The notes below the pieces were generated by a model. It was not told where the DNA came from. It did not search any database and worked only from the letters and a program-made list of their open reading frames with translations. Shown in pieces: positions 14,994 through 22,017 of a stretch of 35,081 nucleotides of DNA (its first letter is position 1; each line of letters begins with the position of its first letter). Both the position numbers and the translations under genes were made by a program. Source of the DNA: Labilithrix sp. (GTDB lineage Bacteria; Myxococcota_A; Polyangia; Polyangiales; Polyangiaceae); the NCBI GenBank assembly GCA_019637225.1, contig JAHBWC010000086.1, positions 1-35,081 of the forward strand. Direction: 5' to 3'.

Positions 14994-15937
14994 ACCGCGA
15001 GGCCGTATTGCCAGCCGTCGCTCTGCTTGCGCGAGTGGACGACGCGCGCGCCGAACGGCACCTGCCAGCCGTCGCCGACGGTGCCCTTGACCGCCTCGCC
15101 TTGCTCGAGGAGCTGCTTCGAGCGGTCGGCCTCCTCCGGGGACCAGAGGAGCATGCCGATCTCGCTGTAGTTCAGCGTCTCGAGCTTGATCTCGCCGTGG
15201 CGCTCGTGGTGAATCGTCACGGGGACCGAGCCGAGGAAGCGGACCGCCGCGCGCCGCGATGCCTTGTCGCGGAGGAACGCCGGGCGGAGCCCCGTCTTTC
15301 GCGGGACGCTGTAGATGCGGTGGCTCGGGAGCTCGATCGCCGTGAGGAAGCCGCCGTACGCGCACGCGGTGTCGACGTTGATGCGCGACGCGCTGACCTC
15401 CACGGCGTTGACCGGGGTGTGCCCGTGGACGATGCGCTTTTCCCACCGCCTCGTGCTGCTGATGAACGCGCGGCGGATCCAGAGCAGCTCGTCGCGATCG
15501 CGCACGGGATCGAGCTCCTTGAGCGAGATGTCCGGCACGCCCGCGTGGACGAAGAAGTGCTCGTCGGTCTCGTGCCAGAGCTTGAGCTCGTCGAGGAACT
15601 TCACGTGGGAGCGCGGGATCACCCACTCGCCGTGGTCGTCGGCGAAGTCCGCGAGCGTGCTCGAGCCGCCGTTCAGGATGAAGCGCGCCACGCGCTGCGG
15701 GTTCGAGCCGTCGAGGAACTCGCGGAGCATCTCCTCGTGGTTGCCCGAGAGCGTCACGATGTTGTGCTTGGACTTCCACTCGATCAACGTCTCGATGACG
15801 CGCCGCGAGTACGGGCCGCGGTCGATGTAGTCGCCGAGCATCACGACGGTCGAGCCGTCGTCCAGCGGGAGCATCCCGAGCAGCTCTTCGAGCTCGTCGG
15901 CGCAGCCGTGGACGTCGCCGATCGCGAAAATCGCCAT
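14978..15937 (-). CDS. PPP-family Ser/Thr protein phosphatase fused to a C-terminal PilZ domain
   Basis: Residues 1-~215 are a PPP metallophosphatase with all metal motifs: GDVHG (7-11), GDYIDRG (35-41), GNHE (65-68) and VHGHTPV. This family dephosphorylates Ser/Thr phosphoproteins or, for ApaH-like members, diadenosine tetraphosphate. Residues about 225-317 match a PilZ domain: R229-A-A-V-R233 (RxxxR), then 22 residues later N256-Y-S-E-I-G261 ([D/N]xSxxG), then strands ending ARVVHSRKQ and QYGLAVEL. PilZ domains with these two motifs bind c-di-GMP, so I infer a c-di-GMP-controlled phosphatase. The protein has no membrane segment. Start ATG 15937 has TAGTCT (minus strand, 15950-15945) 7 nt upstream and no Shine-Dalgarno. 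The CpdA-like gene is upstream on the same strand, 171 bp away. Confidence 0.88.
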   Translation of the reverse strand: MAIFAIGDVHGCADELEELLGMLPLDDGSTVVMLGDYIDRGPYSRRVIETLIEWKSKHNIVTLSGNHEEMLREFLDGSNPQRVARFILNGGSSTLADFADDHGEWVIPRSHVKFLDELKLWHETDEHFFVHAGVPDISLKELDPVRDRDELLWIRRAFISSTRRWEKRIVHGHTPVNAVEVSASRINVDTACAYGGFLTAIELPSHRIYSVPRKTGLRPAFLRDKASRRAAVRFLGSVPVTIHHERHGEIKLETLNYSEIGMLLWSPEEADRSKQLLEQGEAVKGTVGDGWQVPFGARVVHSRKQSDGWQYGLAVELDG

Positions 15938-15944
15938 TGGACGA

Positions 15945-15950
15945 AGACTA
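15945..15950 (-). promoter_or_regulatory. -10-like hexamer TAGTCT before the PPP-PilZ gene
   Basis: On the minus strand CGCTAGTCT ends 7 nt before ATG 15937, with no ribosome-binding site between. It lies in the 171-bp gap after the upstream metallophosphoesterase gene, so the PilZ protein probably has its own promoter. Confidence 0.4.
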
Positions 15951-16108
15951 GCGGAACTCCGACCCTATTTTCGCCTCGTATCTCGCGGCCGGGGACGCGA
16001 TGCGTGTGGCGATGTCGGACGCCGCGCCCGCGAGGACGCCGGCCGGGGCCGCTTCGCGCCGCTCTCCGCGGCTGCAGGCGCTCGCCGGAGGCGCCGAGGC
16101 CGCTCGGG

Positions 16109-16993
16109 CTACCCGCAGAGCGCGTGGAGCGCGCCGTCCGCGACGTCGTAGAGACGGATCCTCGGCGCGTGTCCGCCGGAGTCGTCGCCATCGGGGCCGT
16201 CGCAGGTGGCCGGTGCTCCGAAGAGGCGGGTCGGCGCTCCGGAGGCGTCGGTGCTCGGTCGCAAGCCGACCGCCGCGCCCACGGCGTTCGAGGTCGCGAG
16301 GATGTGGTTGAAGATCCGATGGAGGTGCCCGTGGAGGAGCTGGAGCCGCGGATGGCGCGCGAGCAAGTCGAGGACGTTCGCGCCGCCGCGGAGACCGTCG
16401 ATCCACTTCATCGCCTTGACCGGGTGGAACGGCGGATGATGGACGACGAGGACCATGGCCTTGTCCCGGAAGGCGGGATCGTTCATGCGACGCTCGATGA
16501 CGGCGGCGGTCTCCTTGGTGAACACGCCGCCCGACCAGGCGATCGTCTGAAAGCACGTCGTGTCGATCGGCAAGAAGGCCACGCGGCCGCGGTCCACGAC
16601 CTTGCCCGGCGCGTCCGCGCTCGCGGCCGCGAAGGCGGCGAGCGGACCGCGCATCGCCCTCGCCCAGGCGTCGCCGTTCGTGTAGGCGTCGTGATTTCCG
16701 GGGACGAGCGTGACGCTTTCAGGCGGCAGCTTCGCGTCGTGGAGGACCTCGGCGAACTGTTCGAACTCCGCTTCCTCGCCCACCTCCGTGAGGTCTCCGG
16801 AGATCACGACGTGGTCGGCGCCCTGCGCCTTCGCGGCCCTGAGCGCGCTCGCGAGGCGTCGCGCGCGCGCGTGCGGGTCGAGGGTGCGCTGGCCGAGGTT
16901 GACCAGCTTCGTCGCGAAGCGGTAGCGCGCTCGCCGCGTGCCGGCCCGTGCGTCGAGGATGTGAACGTCGGAGAGATGGGCGATGCGTCTCAC
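16109..16993 (-). CDS. Metallophosphoesterase, CpdA/class III cyclic-nucleotide phosphodiesterase-like
   Basis: Calcineurin-like phosphoesterase of 294 residues. Motifs in order: HLSDVH (D9, H11), ISGDLTE, VPGNHDAYTN, VVHHPPFHP and LLHGHLHR, the order and spacing seen in CpdA-type 3',5'-cAMP phosphodiesterases and relatives. Substrate cannot be settled from sequence; other members act on phospholipid or nucleotide esters. Start: GTG 16993 is chosen because GGAGG (17006-17002) is 8 nt upstream, the best Shine-Dalgarno in the window, and the product then begins MRRIAHLSDVH, typical of the family. An in-frame GTG at 17080 would add 29 unconserved residues. A TAGACA hexamer (17049-17044) would give a leader of about 45 nt. 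It precedes the PPP-PilZ gene on the same strand. Confidence 0.85.
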   Translation of the reverse strand: MRRIAHLSDVHILDARAGTRRARYRFATKLVNLGQRTLDPHARARRLASALRAAKAQGADHVVISGDLTEVGEEAEFEQFAEVLHDAKLPPESVTLVPGNHDAYTNGDAWARAMRGPLAAFAAASADAPGKVVDRGRVAFLPIDTTCFQTIAWSGGVFTKETAAVIERRMNDPAFRDKAMVLVVHHPPFHPVKAMKWIDGLRGGANVLDLLARHPRLQLLHGHLHRIFNHILATSNAVGAAVGLRPSTDASGAPTRLFGAPATCDGPDGDDSGGHAPRIRLYDVADGALHALCG

Positions 16994-17001
16994 GATGCGG
17001 T

Positions 17002-17006
17002 CCTCC
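17002..17006 (-). promoter_or_regulatory. Shine-Dalgarno GGAGG deciding the metallophosphoesterase start
   Basis: Minus-strand GGAGG lies 8 nt upstream of GTG 16993 and inside the longer alternative reading frame, which argues that translation begins at 16993 and not at 17080. Confidence 0.65.
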
Positions 17007-17153
17007 GCCCCGGTCGAGCTCGGTGCGAAGCTCGATTCGCGCTTGTCTAAACGATGGATCGCGCGAAGAGTTTTCGCCACGGGTTTGTGCGAAAATCATT
17101 TCGCGCTCGGGCCGCACGGGGGCCCCGAGGGGCGCGGGGTCGCGGCCGCGCGT

Positions 17154-17171
17154 CGCCGCACGCGTGCGGCG
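17154..17171. terminator. 18-bp perfect palindrome downstream of the inositol monophosphatase gene
   Basis: CGCCGCACGCGTGCGGCG begins 24 nt past the minus-strand stop at 17196. As RNA it forms a 7-bp stem with a CGCG loop. No U-run follows. It is a reasonable terminator candidate for the lipoprotein-mpl-monophosphatase unit. Confidence 0.45.
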
Positions 17172-17195
17172 CGCTGGGCCTCGCGGCGCTCGCTT

Positions 17196-18101
17196 TCAGC
17201 GCGGCGCGCGCGTCGAGGGCGTCACGCGCGCGAGCTCGGTCGTGAGGGCGTCGTGGATGGCGCCGTTCGTCGCGATGACGTGGCCGTTCTCCATGCACGC
17301 GCTGCCCTCGTCGAAGTCGGTCACGCGACCGCCGGCCGCCCGGACGATCGCGATCCCCGCCGCGATGTCCCACGGGCGAAGCTTGCGCTCCCAGTAGCCC
17401 TCGTAGGTGCCGTCCGCGACGAGGCAGAGGTCGAGCGCGGCCGAGCCGCACCGGCGGACCGCGCGGCACCGCTGCTTGATCGTGACGAACGCGTCGAAGT
17501 TGTTCTCGGCGCTCACGCGGCGGTCGTACGGAAACCCGGTCGCGAGGAGCGAGTCCTCGAGCAGGCCCGTCGTGCTGACCGTGCACGCCTCCTCGACGAT
17601 GCGGAGCGGCGTGGGCTCGGCGCCGCCCTCGACACGCGCGCGCGCGATGGCGTTCTCGGCCGAGCGGCGGATCGCGCGGCGCTCGCCCGACGCGGCGAGC
17701 CACCCGAACCACTCGGAGCCGAGCGGCGGCGAGATGACCACGCCGAGGACGGGCTGCCCCGCGATGACCAGGCCGACCGAGACGCACCAGAACGGGTGGC
17801 CGTGGACGAAGTTGGTCGTGCCGTCGACGGGGTCGACGTAGAAGGCGATCCCGTCCGGGCTGCCGCCTTGCTCCTCGCCGACGATCGCGAAGGGGAGGGC
17901 GGCGGCGAGGCGGCGCCGCAAGAGATCCTCGCTGTCGCGGTCGAAGCTCGTGACCAGATCGACCGCGCCCTTGTGCTCGACGGCGGGCGCGTGACGGAAG
18001 CCGCCGAGGACGAGCTCGGCGGCCTCGCGTGCGGCGCTCCGGGTGACGTCGAGGATGGCTTCGAGGCCCTCGCGCGTCGTCGGATCCGGCGCGCTCGTCA
18101 C
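17196..18101 (-). CDS. Inositol monophosphatase family protein (SuhB/IMPase-like)
   Basis: Mg-dependent sugar/inositol phosphatase of 301 residues. The family signatures are clear: VGEEQGG with the metal-ligand glutamates, DPVDGTTNF (starting D90), and near the C-terminus WDIAAGIAIVRAAGG with the Asp ligand. FIG-superfamily members hydrolyse inositol-1-phosphate, related sugar phosphates, NADP or PAP, so the substrate is open. The GTG start (18101-18099) overlaps the TGA stop of mpl (18100-18098) as GTGA, so the two are translationally coupled. Coupling to a murein-recycling ligase hints at a link with envelope sugar-phosphate metabolism, but this is only inferred from position. Confidence 0.9.
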   Translation of the reverse strand: MTSAPDPTTREGLEAILDVTRSAAREAAELVLGGFRHAPAVEHKGAVDLVTSFDRDSEDLLRRRLAAALPFAIVGEEQGGSPDGIAFYVDPVDGTTNFVHGHPFWCVSVGLVIAGQPVLGVVISPPLGSEWFGWLAASGERRAIRRSAENAIARARVEGGAEPTPLRIVEEACTVSTTGLLEDSLLATGFPYDRRVSAENNFDAFVTIKQRCRAVRRCGSAALDLCLVADGTYEGYWERKLRPWDIAAGIAIVRAAGGRVTDFDEGSACMENGHVIATNGAIHDALTTELARVTPSTRAPR

Positions 18102-19567
18102 GGGCGCGCACCGAGCTCGCGGAGGAGGCGCGCGTGGATGCCGCCGAACGCGCCGTTCGACAGGAGCGCGACGACGTCACCGGCGCGAGCCTCGGAGACG
18201 AGCGTCGTGACGATCGCGTCGACGCTCGGCGCCGCGGCCGCGCGCTCGCCGATGGCGCGGGCGATCGCGGCGACGTCGAGGCGCTCGGCCTCGGGGACGT
18301 TCGTGCGCCCGAGCGGCGCGAAGAGCACACGGTCGGCCGCGCGGAACGCGGTCGCGTACGCGTCCTGGTGGATGTTCCGGCACGCCGTGGCGCTCCGCGG
18401 CTCGAACACCGCCCAGAGCCGCCCGTGCGGGTGCCGGGAGCGGAGCGCGCGGAGCGTCTCGTCCACGGCCGTCGGGTGGTGCGCGAAGTCGTCGTAGACG
18501 GCGACGCCGCCGGGCGTGCCGAGCAGGTCCTGACGCCTGCGCACGCCCTCGAACGTCGTGAGCGCCTGGCGCGCCTTCTCGATGTCGACGCCGAAGCCCT
18601 CCGCGCACGCGGCGATCGCGCCGATCGCGTTGCGGACGTTGTGCGCGCCGGGGACCTTCAGCGCGAAGCGGCCGCCGTACGACCCGCCGAGGTAGAGATC
18701 GAACGGCTGGACGCCGGTCTCGGCGTCGGCCGGGACCATCGCGCCGAGCCAGGTCGGCGTGACGTCGCCGGTGTCGTCTCCGTCGAGCGCGTAGAACGCC
18801 GTGCGCGCGCGCGCGTGCTCGGAGACGATCGCGCGGGCGCGCACGTCGCGCGCGTCGCACGCGATGAGGCCGCCTTCGGGGACCCTCGCGGCGAGCTCCG
18901 CGAACTGACGCTCGTACACGTCTGCGGACGGATAGATGTCGATGTGATCGTGCTCGACGCTCGTGACGATGACGACGTCCTCGGCCGGTGAGCCCGGCGG
19001 CGCGACGTAGTCGAAGAACTTGGGCTTCTTCTCCCAGTAGACCGCGTCGTACTCGTCGCCCTCGACGACGAACGGCGCGGCCTTCGCCGCGGCGCCGACG
19101 ATCTTGCGCTTCGAGCTCGCGGCGCGAGCGCCGGCGCCGAAGTTCTTCGGCAGGCCGCCGATGAAGAAGCCGGGCTCGAGCCCCGCCGTCTCGAGGATCC
19201 ACGCGCACATGGCCGACGTCGTCGTCTTGCCGTGCGTGCCGGCCACGACGAGCGGGCGCTTTCCCGCGAGGAAGCGCTCGCGGAGCGCGCCGGACATGCT
19301 CGTCCGCGGGAGCGCGAGCTCGATCGCGCGGACGGCCTCGACGTTATCCTTCCGGATCGCGTTGCCGACCACGACGAGCTCGAGGTCCTTCGTGACGTTC
19401 TCCGCGCGCCATCCCGGCAGGCAGCGGATGCCCGCGGCCTCGAGCGCCGGGCCCATCGGTGGGTCGAACGAGACGTCGGAGCCGCTGACCTCGTGCCCCG
19501 CGTCGTGGAGCAGGCTCGCGAGCTGCCCCATGCCGGTGCCGGCGACTCCGATCAGGTGAACGCGCAT
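18098..19567 (-). CDS. mpl: UDP-N-acetylmuramate:L-Ala-gamma-D-Glu-meso-DAP ligase (Mpl)
   Basis: Mpl attaches the recycled murein tripeptide to UDP-MurNAc, bypassing MurC-MurD-MurE in the cytoplasm. The 489-residue product starts with the Rossmann-like MRVHLIGVAGTGMGQLASLL and has the Mur-ligase P-loop AGTHGKTTT (K114). It then has FFIGGLPKNFG and FVVEGDEYDAVYWEKKPKF, which distinguish Mpl from MurC, SVEHDHIDIYPS, and the C-terminal region with YDDFAHHPTAV. It is slightly longer than the usual ~455 residues. It starts 10 nt after a small lipoprotein gene and overlaps the monophosphatase start by 4 nt, so the three genes probably form one transcript. No other recycling enzymes (ampG, ampD, nagZ) are in the window. 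Confidence 0.93.
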   Translation of the reverse strand: MRVHLIGVAGTGMGQLASLLHDAGHEVSGSDVSFDPPMGPALEAAGIRCLPGWRAENVTKDLELVVVGNAIRKDNVEAVRAIELALPRTSMSGALRERFLAGKRPLVVAGTHGKTTTSAMCAWILETAGLEPGFFIGGLPKNFGAGARAASSKRKIVGAAAKAAPFVVEGDEYDAVYWEKKPKFFDYVAPPGSPAEDVVIVTSVEHDHIDIYPSADVYERQFAELAARVPEGGLIACDARDVRARAIVSEHARARTAFYALDGDDTGDVTPTWLGAMVPADAETGVQPFDLYLGGSYGGRFALKVPGAHNVRNAIGAIAACAEGFGVDIEKARQALTTFEGVRRRQDLLGTPGGVAVYDDFAHHPTAVDETLRALRSRHPHGRLWAVFEPRSATACRNIHQDAYATAFRAADRVLFAPLGRTNVPEAERLDVAAIARAIGERAAAAPSVDAIVTTLVSEARAGDVVALLSNGAFGGIHARLLRELGARP

Positions 19568-19577
19568 GAGCTTCTTC

Positions 19578-20066
19578 TCAGTCGCCGACCTTGGTGAACG
19601 CCGCGTTCAGCTTGGCGTTGCCGACCGTGAGCGTGAGGGTGTTGTCCTCGATCGTGAAGTCGTACGTGTTCGCTTGCAAGCCGCCCTGGCACTTGATGTT
19701 GCCTTCTTGCTTCTCGAACCCGAGCGATCCGATCGTGAGCTTGCCCGTCGCTGCGTCGAGCGCGGTCGTGTCGAGCCCGATCGAGCCGCCCGCGATCACG
19801 GGGGTGTCGCTCCCGGTTGCGACGCACTTGGCCGCGCCCACGACGTACCGGTCCATGAACCGCAGCCGGAGCTCGACCGTGCCATTCGACGCCGTCTGCG
19901 TGGTCTGCCACACGCCGCGGAGCGTGTTGGGTGTGGCGGCCGGCAGCGTGTCGAACAGCGTCTCCGCCGCGGGCGGTGGCGGCGGGCTGTCCCCGTCGGT
20001 CTCGGAGGCGCACGCCGTGAGGAGGACGAAGGCGGCCATCGCCGCTCGAGTCACGAGAGAGCTCAT
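19578..20066 (-). CDS. Small hypothetical lipoprotein
   Basis: Not recognised. Start ATG 20066 gives MSSLVTRAAMAAFVLLTACASE, a lipoprotein signal with lipobox LTAC, then a short Pro-rich linker (SPPPPPAAE) and about 120 residues of alternating strands (GTVELRLRFMDRYVV, NTYDFTIEDNTLTLTVG) that look like a small lipocalin- or META-like beta sandwich. Two cysteines in the mature part (AKCVATG, IKCQGG) may pair. TACGGT (minus strand, 20079-20074) lies 7 nt upstream of the ATG; a GTG at 20075 would fall inside that element. It is the first gene of the group with mpl, which starts 10 nt after its stop. Confidence 0.7.
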   Translation of the reverse strand: MSSLVTRAAMAAFVLLTACASETDGDSPPPPPAAETLFDTLPAATPNTLRGVWQTTQTASNGTVELRLRFMDRYVVGAAKCVATGSDTPVIAGGSIGLDTTALDAATGKLTIGSLGFEKQEGNIKCQGGLQANTYDFTIEDNTLTLTVGNAKLNAAFTKVGD

Positions 20067-20073
20067 GGGCGGC

Positions 20074-20079
20074 ACCGTA
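20074..20079 (-). promoter_or_regulatory. -10-like hexamer TACGGT before the lipoprotein-mpl unit
   Basis: Minus-strand GATACGGT ends 7 nt before ATG 20066, with no Shine-Dalgarno between. It would drive the lipoprotein-mpl-monophosphatase group. Confidence 0.35.
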
Positions 20080-20236
20080 TCATCGACCCCGGTGCCGGCA
20101 CGAGGGCCAGGCCGCGGCGGGCGCGCCTCGGACTCCTTCTTGCTCGAGCTGGCGACGAGGACCTTCGGTGGCGCGACGAGCGCGCCCCCGCCGCCGACTC
20201 CACGGCGCGAAGCAGGGTCCGTGAGGCAGGTGGCAC

Positions 20237-21265
20237 GTGCGCACTTCGAGAGACCGCGCCTCGTCGGCGCGGCGAAGGCTCACGCTCGCGCGGAAACCGA
20301 GCGCGCGAGCACCCGTGATCCTGGCGCTCGCTCTGCTCGGCCTCGCGATCGGCTGTACGAAGAGCGGCAACCTCGAGGCGGGCGCGTTCGGGCTCGGGGG
20401 CGCGGCGTCGATGGTGTGCGTCGCTCCGGCGACGGACGCAGCGCGGGACGTCGCCTGCAGCCGCTGGGCGTGTGGCCACGCCGAGCTCGCCGCCGCGCCG
20501 TGGGACGGCAATCCGACGAGCTGCGACGCCGGGAGCATCGACGATGGCGCTCGAGGCCGCGCGCTCCGCGTGATCAACGCCTACCGCCTCCTCGCCGGCG
20601 TCCGGGAGCTCGTGATCGAGGCCGAGTGGGAGGGGCCCGCGCAGGAATGCGCGCTCCTCGCGCACGCGAACGGAGACCTGTCGCACGACCCCGCGCCGGA
20701 CTGGGCCTGCTGGTCCGAGCGCGGCGCGCGCGCGTCGGCGGTGAGCCTCGTCGCGAATCGGAGCGCGCCGCAGGCGATCGATCCGTTCATGGAGGACATG
20801 GGCAACGAGGCGACGATGGTGCACCGCCGCTGGCTCCTCAGCGAGAAGATCCATCGTATCGGCCTCGGCTCGACGAGCCGGTTCACCTGCGCGCTCGTCG
20901 ACGGGCGGGAGTGGGATCGCGAGCCCGTCGAGCCGCCCTCTGGCGCGACGCCGCCCGCCTGGGTCGCCTGGCCGCCGCCCGGGCCGATCCCGATGAACGT
21001 CTTTCGCCGGACGAGGCTCGACGCGGTCGGTTGGACGATCCAGAGCTCGACCCTCGACCTCGACGGAGCGACGGTCGACGTGCGCGTCGCCGGCGAGCCG
21101 CGCGCGGTCACGGTGGTCCCGCTCGAGCGGACGATGGGGAGCCTGACGGCGATTCGCTTCGTGCCGGACGGATGGAGCACGCAGGCCGGCCGGCGCTACG
21201 ACGTCCACGTCGAGCGCGGCGACGTCGTGATCGACTACGCCGTCGAGCCGACCGACTGCCGGTAG
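20237..21265 (+). CDS. CAP-superfamily (SCP/PR-1-like) lipoprotein
   Basis: Exported lipoprotein with a CAP domain. A long basic n-region is followed by VILALALLGLAIGC, where the Cys is the likely lipid attachment site. The CAP domain is visible from about residue 105: VINAYRLLAGV, then WEGPAQECALLAHANGDLSHDP, then ATMVHRRWLLSEKIHRIGLG, that is, the helix-strand layout with conserved His/Glu positions of bacterial YkwD-type proteins. A beta-rich C-terminal ~90 residues follows. CAP proteins bind lipids, cell-wall parts or peptides; no role can be assigned here. GTG 20237 is the longest start; GTG 20315 would leave a very short signal and is less likely. No promoter-like element was found. It is divergent from the lipoprotein-mpl unit and convergent with the methyltransferase. 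Confidence 0.75.
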   Translation: MRTSRDRASSARRRLTLARKPSARAPVILALALLGLAIGCTKSGNLEAGAFGLGGAASMVCVAPATDAARDVACSRWACGHAELAAAPWDGNPTSCDAGSIDDGARGRALRVINAYRLLAGVRELVIEAEWEGPAQECALLAHANGDLSHDPAPDWACWSERGARASAVSLVANRSAPQAIDPFMEDMGNEATMVHRRWLLSEKIHRIGLGSTSRFTCALVDGREWDREPVEPPSGATPPAWVAWPPPGPIPMNVFRRTRLDAVGWTIQSSTLDLDGATVDVRVAGEPRAVTVVPLERTMGSLTAIRFVPDGWSTQAGRRYDVHVERGDVVIDYAVEPTDCR

Positions 21266-21271
21266 CTTCGG

Positions 21272-21309
21272 GCGCGGATCGCGCGGATCGCGCGCGGATC
21301 GCGCCGATC
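21272..21309. repeat. Imperfect tandem repeat (GCGCGGATC-type units)
   Basis: About four units lie between the convergent CAP and methyltransferase genes: 21272-21280 and 21281-21289 are identical, 21290-21300 has two extra bases and 21301-21309 one substitution, the last running into the methyltransferase stop. Probably replication slippage; no regulatory role is evident. Confidence 0.65.
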
Positions 21310-21961
21310 AGAGCTCGAGCGCGAAGCAGCGCTCCGTCGCCGCGATCCCGCTCTCGCGGAACCGCGGGCCGTCGCAAGGCCCCTCGTCGATCGCGGTCAC
21401 GCGCGCGCCGGTGTAGAGGCGGCGGACCTCGTCCTCGCCCACGGGATACGGCGGCGGATCGAACGACGACGACGTGAATTCGAATGTGACGAGGAGGCCC
21501 CTCGACTGCGGCGCGAGCAGCGCACGGAGGTGATCGACGTACCGCGGCCGCACGTCTCCGGCGAGCGCGACGAGCGCCGCGCGATCGTAGAGCGCGTCGA
21601 CCTCGCCCACGATCTCCTTCGTACACGCGAACAGATCGCCCGCGAGGAGCGTGAATCGCTCCGCCGTGTACACACGGATGTGCTCACCCGCGTCTCGGAC
21701 CGTGGCCGAGAGCTCGTGCTCCGCGAAGAACGCCCTCACGGCGTCCTCGACGGCCTCGATGCCGACGACGTGGTGCCCGCGCGACGCGAGGAAGGCCATG
21801 TCCTCGGTCTTGCCGCAGAGCGGGACCAGCACGCGCCTCGGCGCCGGGCCGAGGCGATCGACGTGGCGCGCCAGGTAGACGTTCGTCGCGCCCTCGTGGA
21901 AGCCGATGCGGCCTTCCTTCCAGCGTCGCGCCCAGAAGTCGATCTCCATGATGCCGCGCAT
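21308..21961 (-). CDS. Thiopurine S-methyltransferase-like SAM-dependent methyltransferase
   Basis: A 217-residue class I methyltransferase of the TPMT family, cytoplasmic. The hallmark N-terminus is present: MEIDFWARRWKEGRIGFHEG, followed by RVLVPLCGKTEDMAFLASRGHHVVGIE (SAM-binding loop), AGDLFA, VDALYDRAALVAL and LLVTFEF. Bacterial members methylate thiopurines, selenium or tellurium species; the natural substrate is unknown. Start ATG 21961 is preceded by GGAGAGGAG (21974-21966). The second Met (21949) has no such site but fits the family N-terminus. A TTTAGCACC element further upstream, inside the 56-bp divergent gap shared with the lysine aminotransferase gene, would give a leader of about 35-40 nt. 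Confidence 0.88.
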   Translation of the reverse strand: MRGIMEIDFWARRWKEGRIGFHEGATNVYLARHVDRLGPAPRRVLVPLCGKTEDMAFLASRGHHVVGIEAVEDAVRAFFAEHELSATVRDAGEHIRVYTAERFTLLAGDLFACTKEIVGEVDALYDRAALVALAGDVRPRYVDHLRALLAPQSRGLLVTFEFTSSSFDPPPYPVGEDEVRRLYTGARVTAIDEGPCDGPRFRESGIAATERCFALEL

Positions 21962-22017
21962 GCTGCTCCTCTCCGCGGTGGCTGTCGAGAGGCGGCGGTT
22001 GGTGCTAAAGGCTAGCC

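Noticed and set aside
16994..17080. Longer N-terminus of the CpdA-like protein from GTG 17080
   Set aside because: The extra 29 residues are not family-like, and GGAGG is placed for the GTG at 16993.
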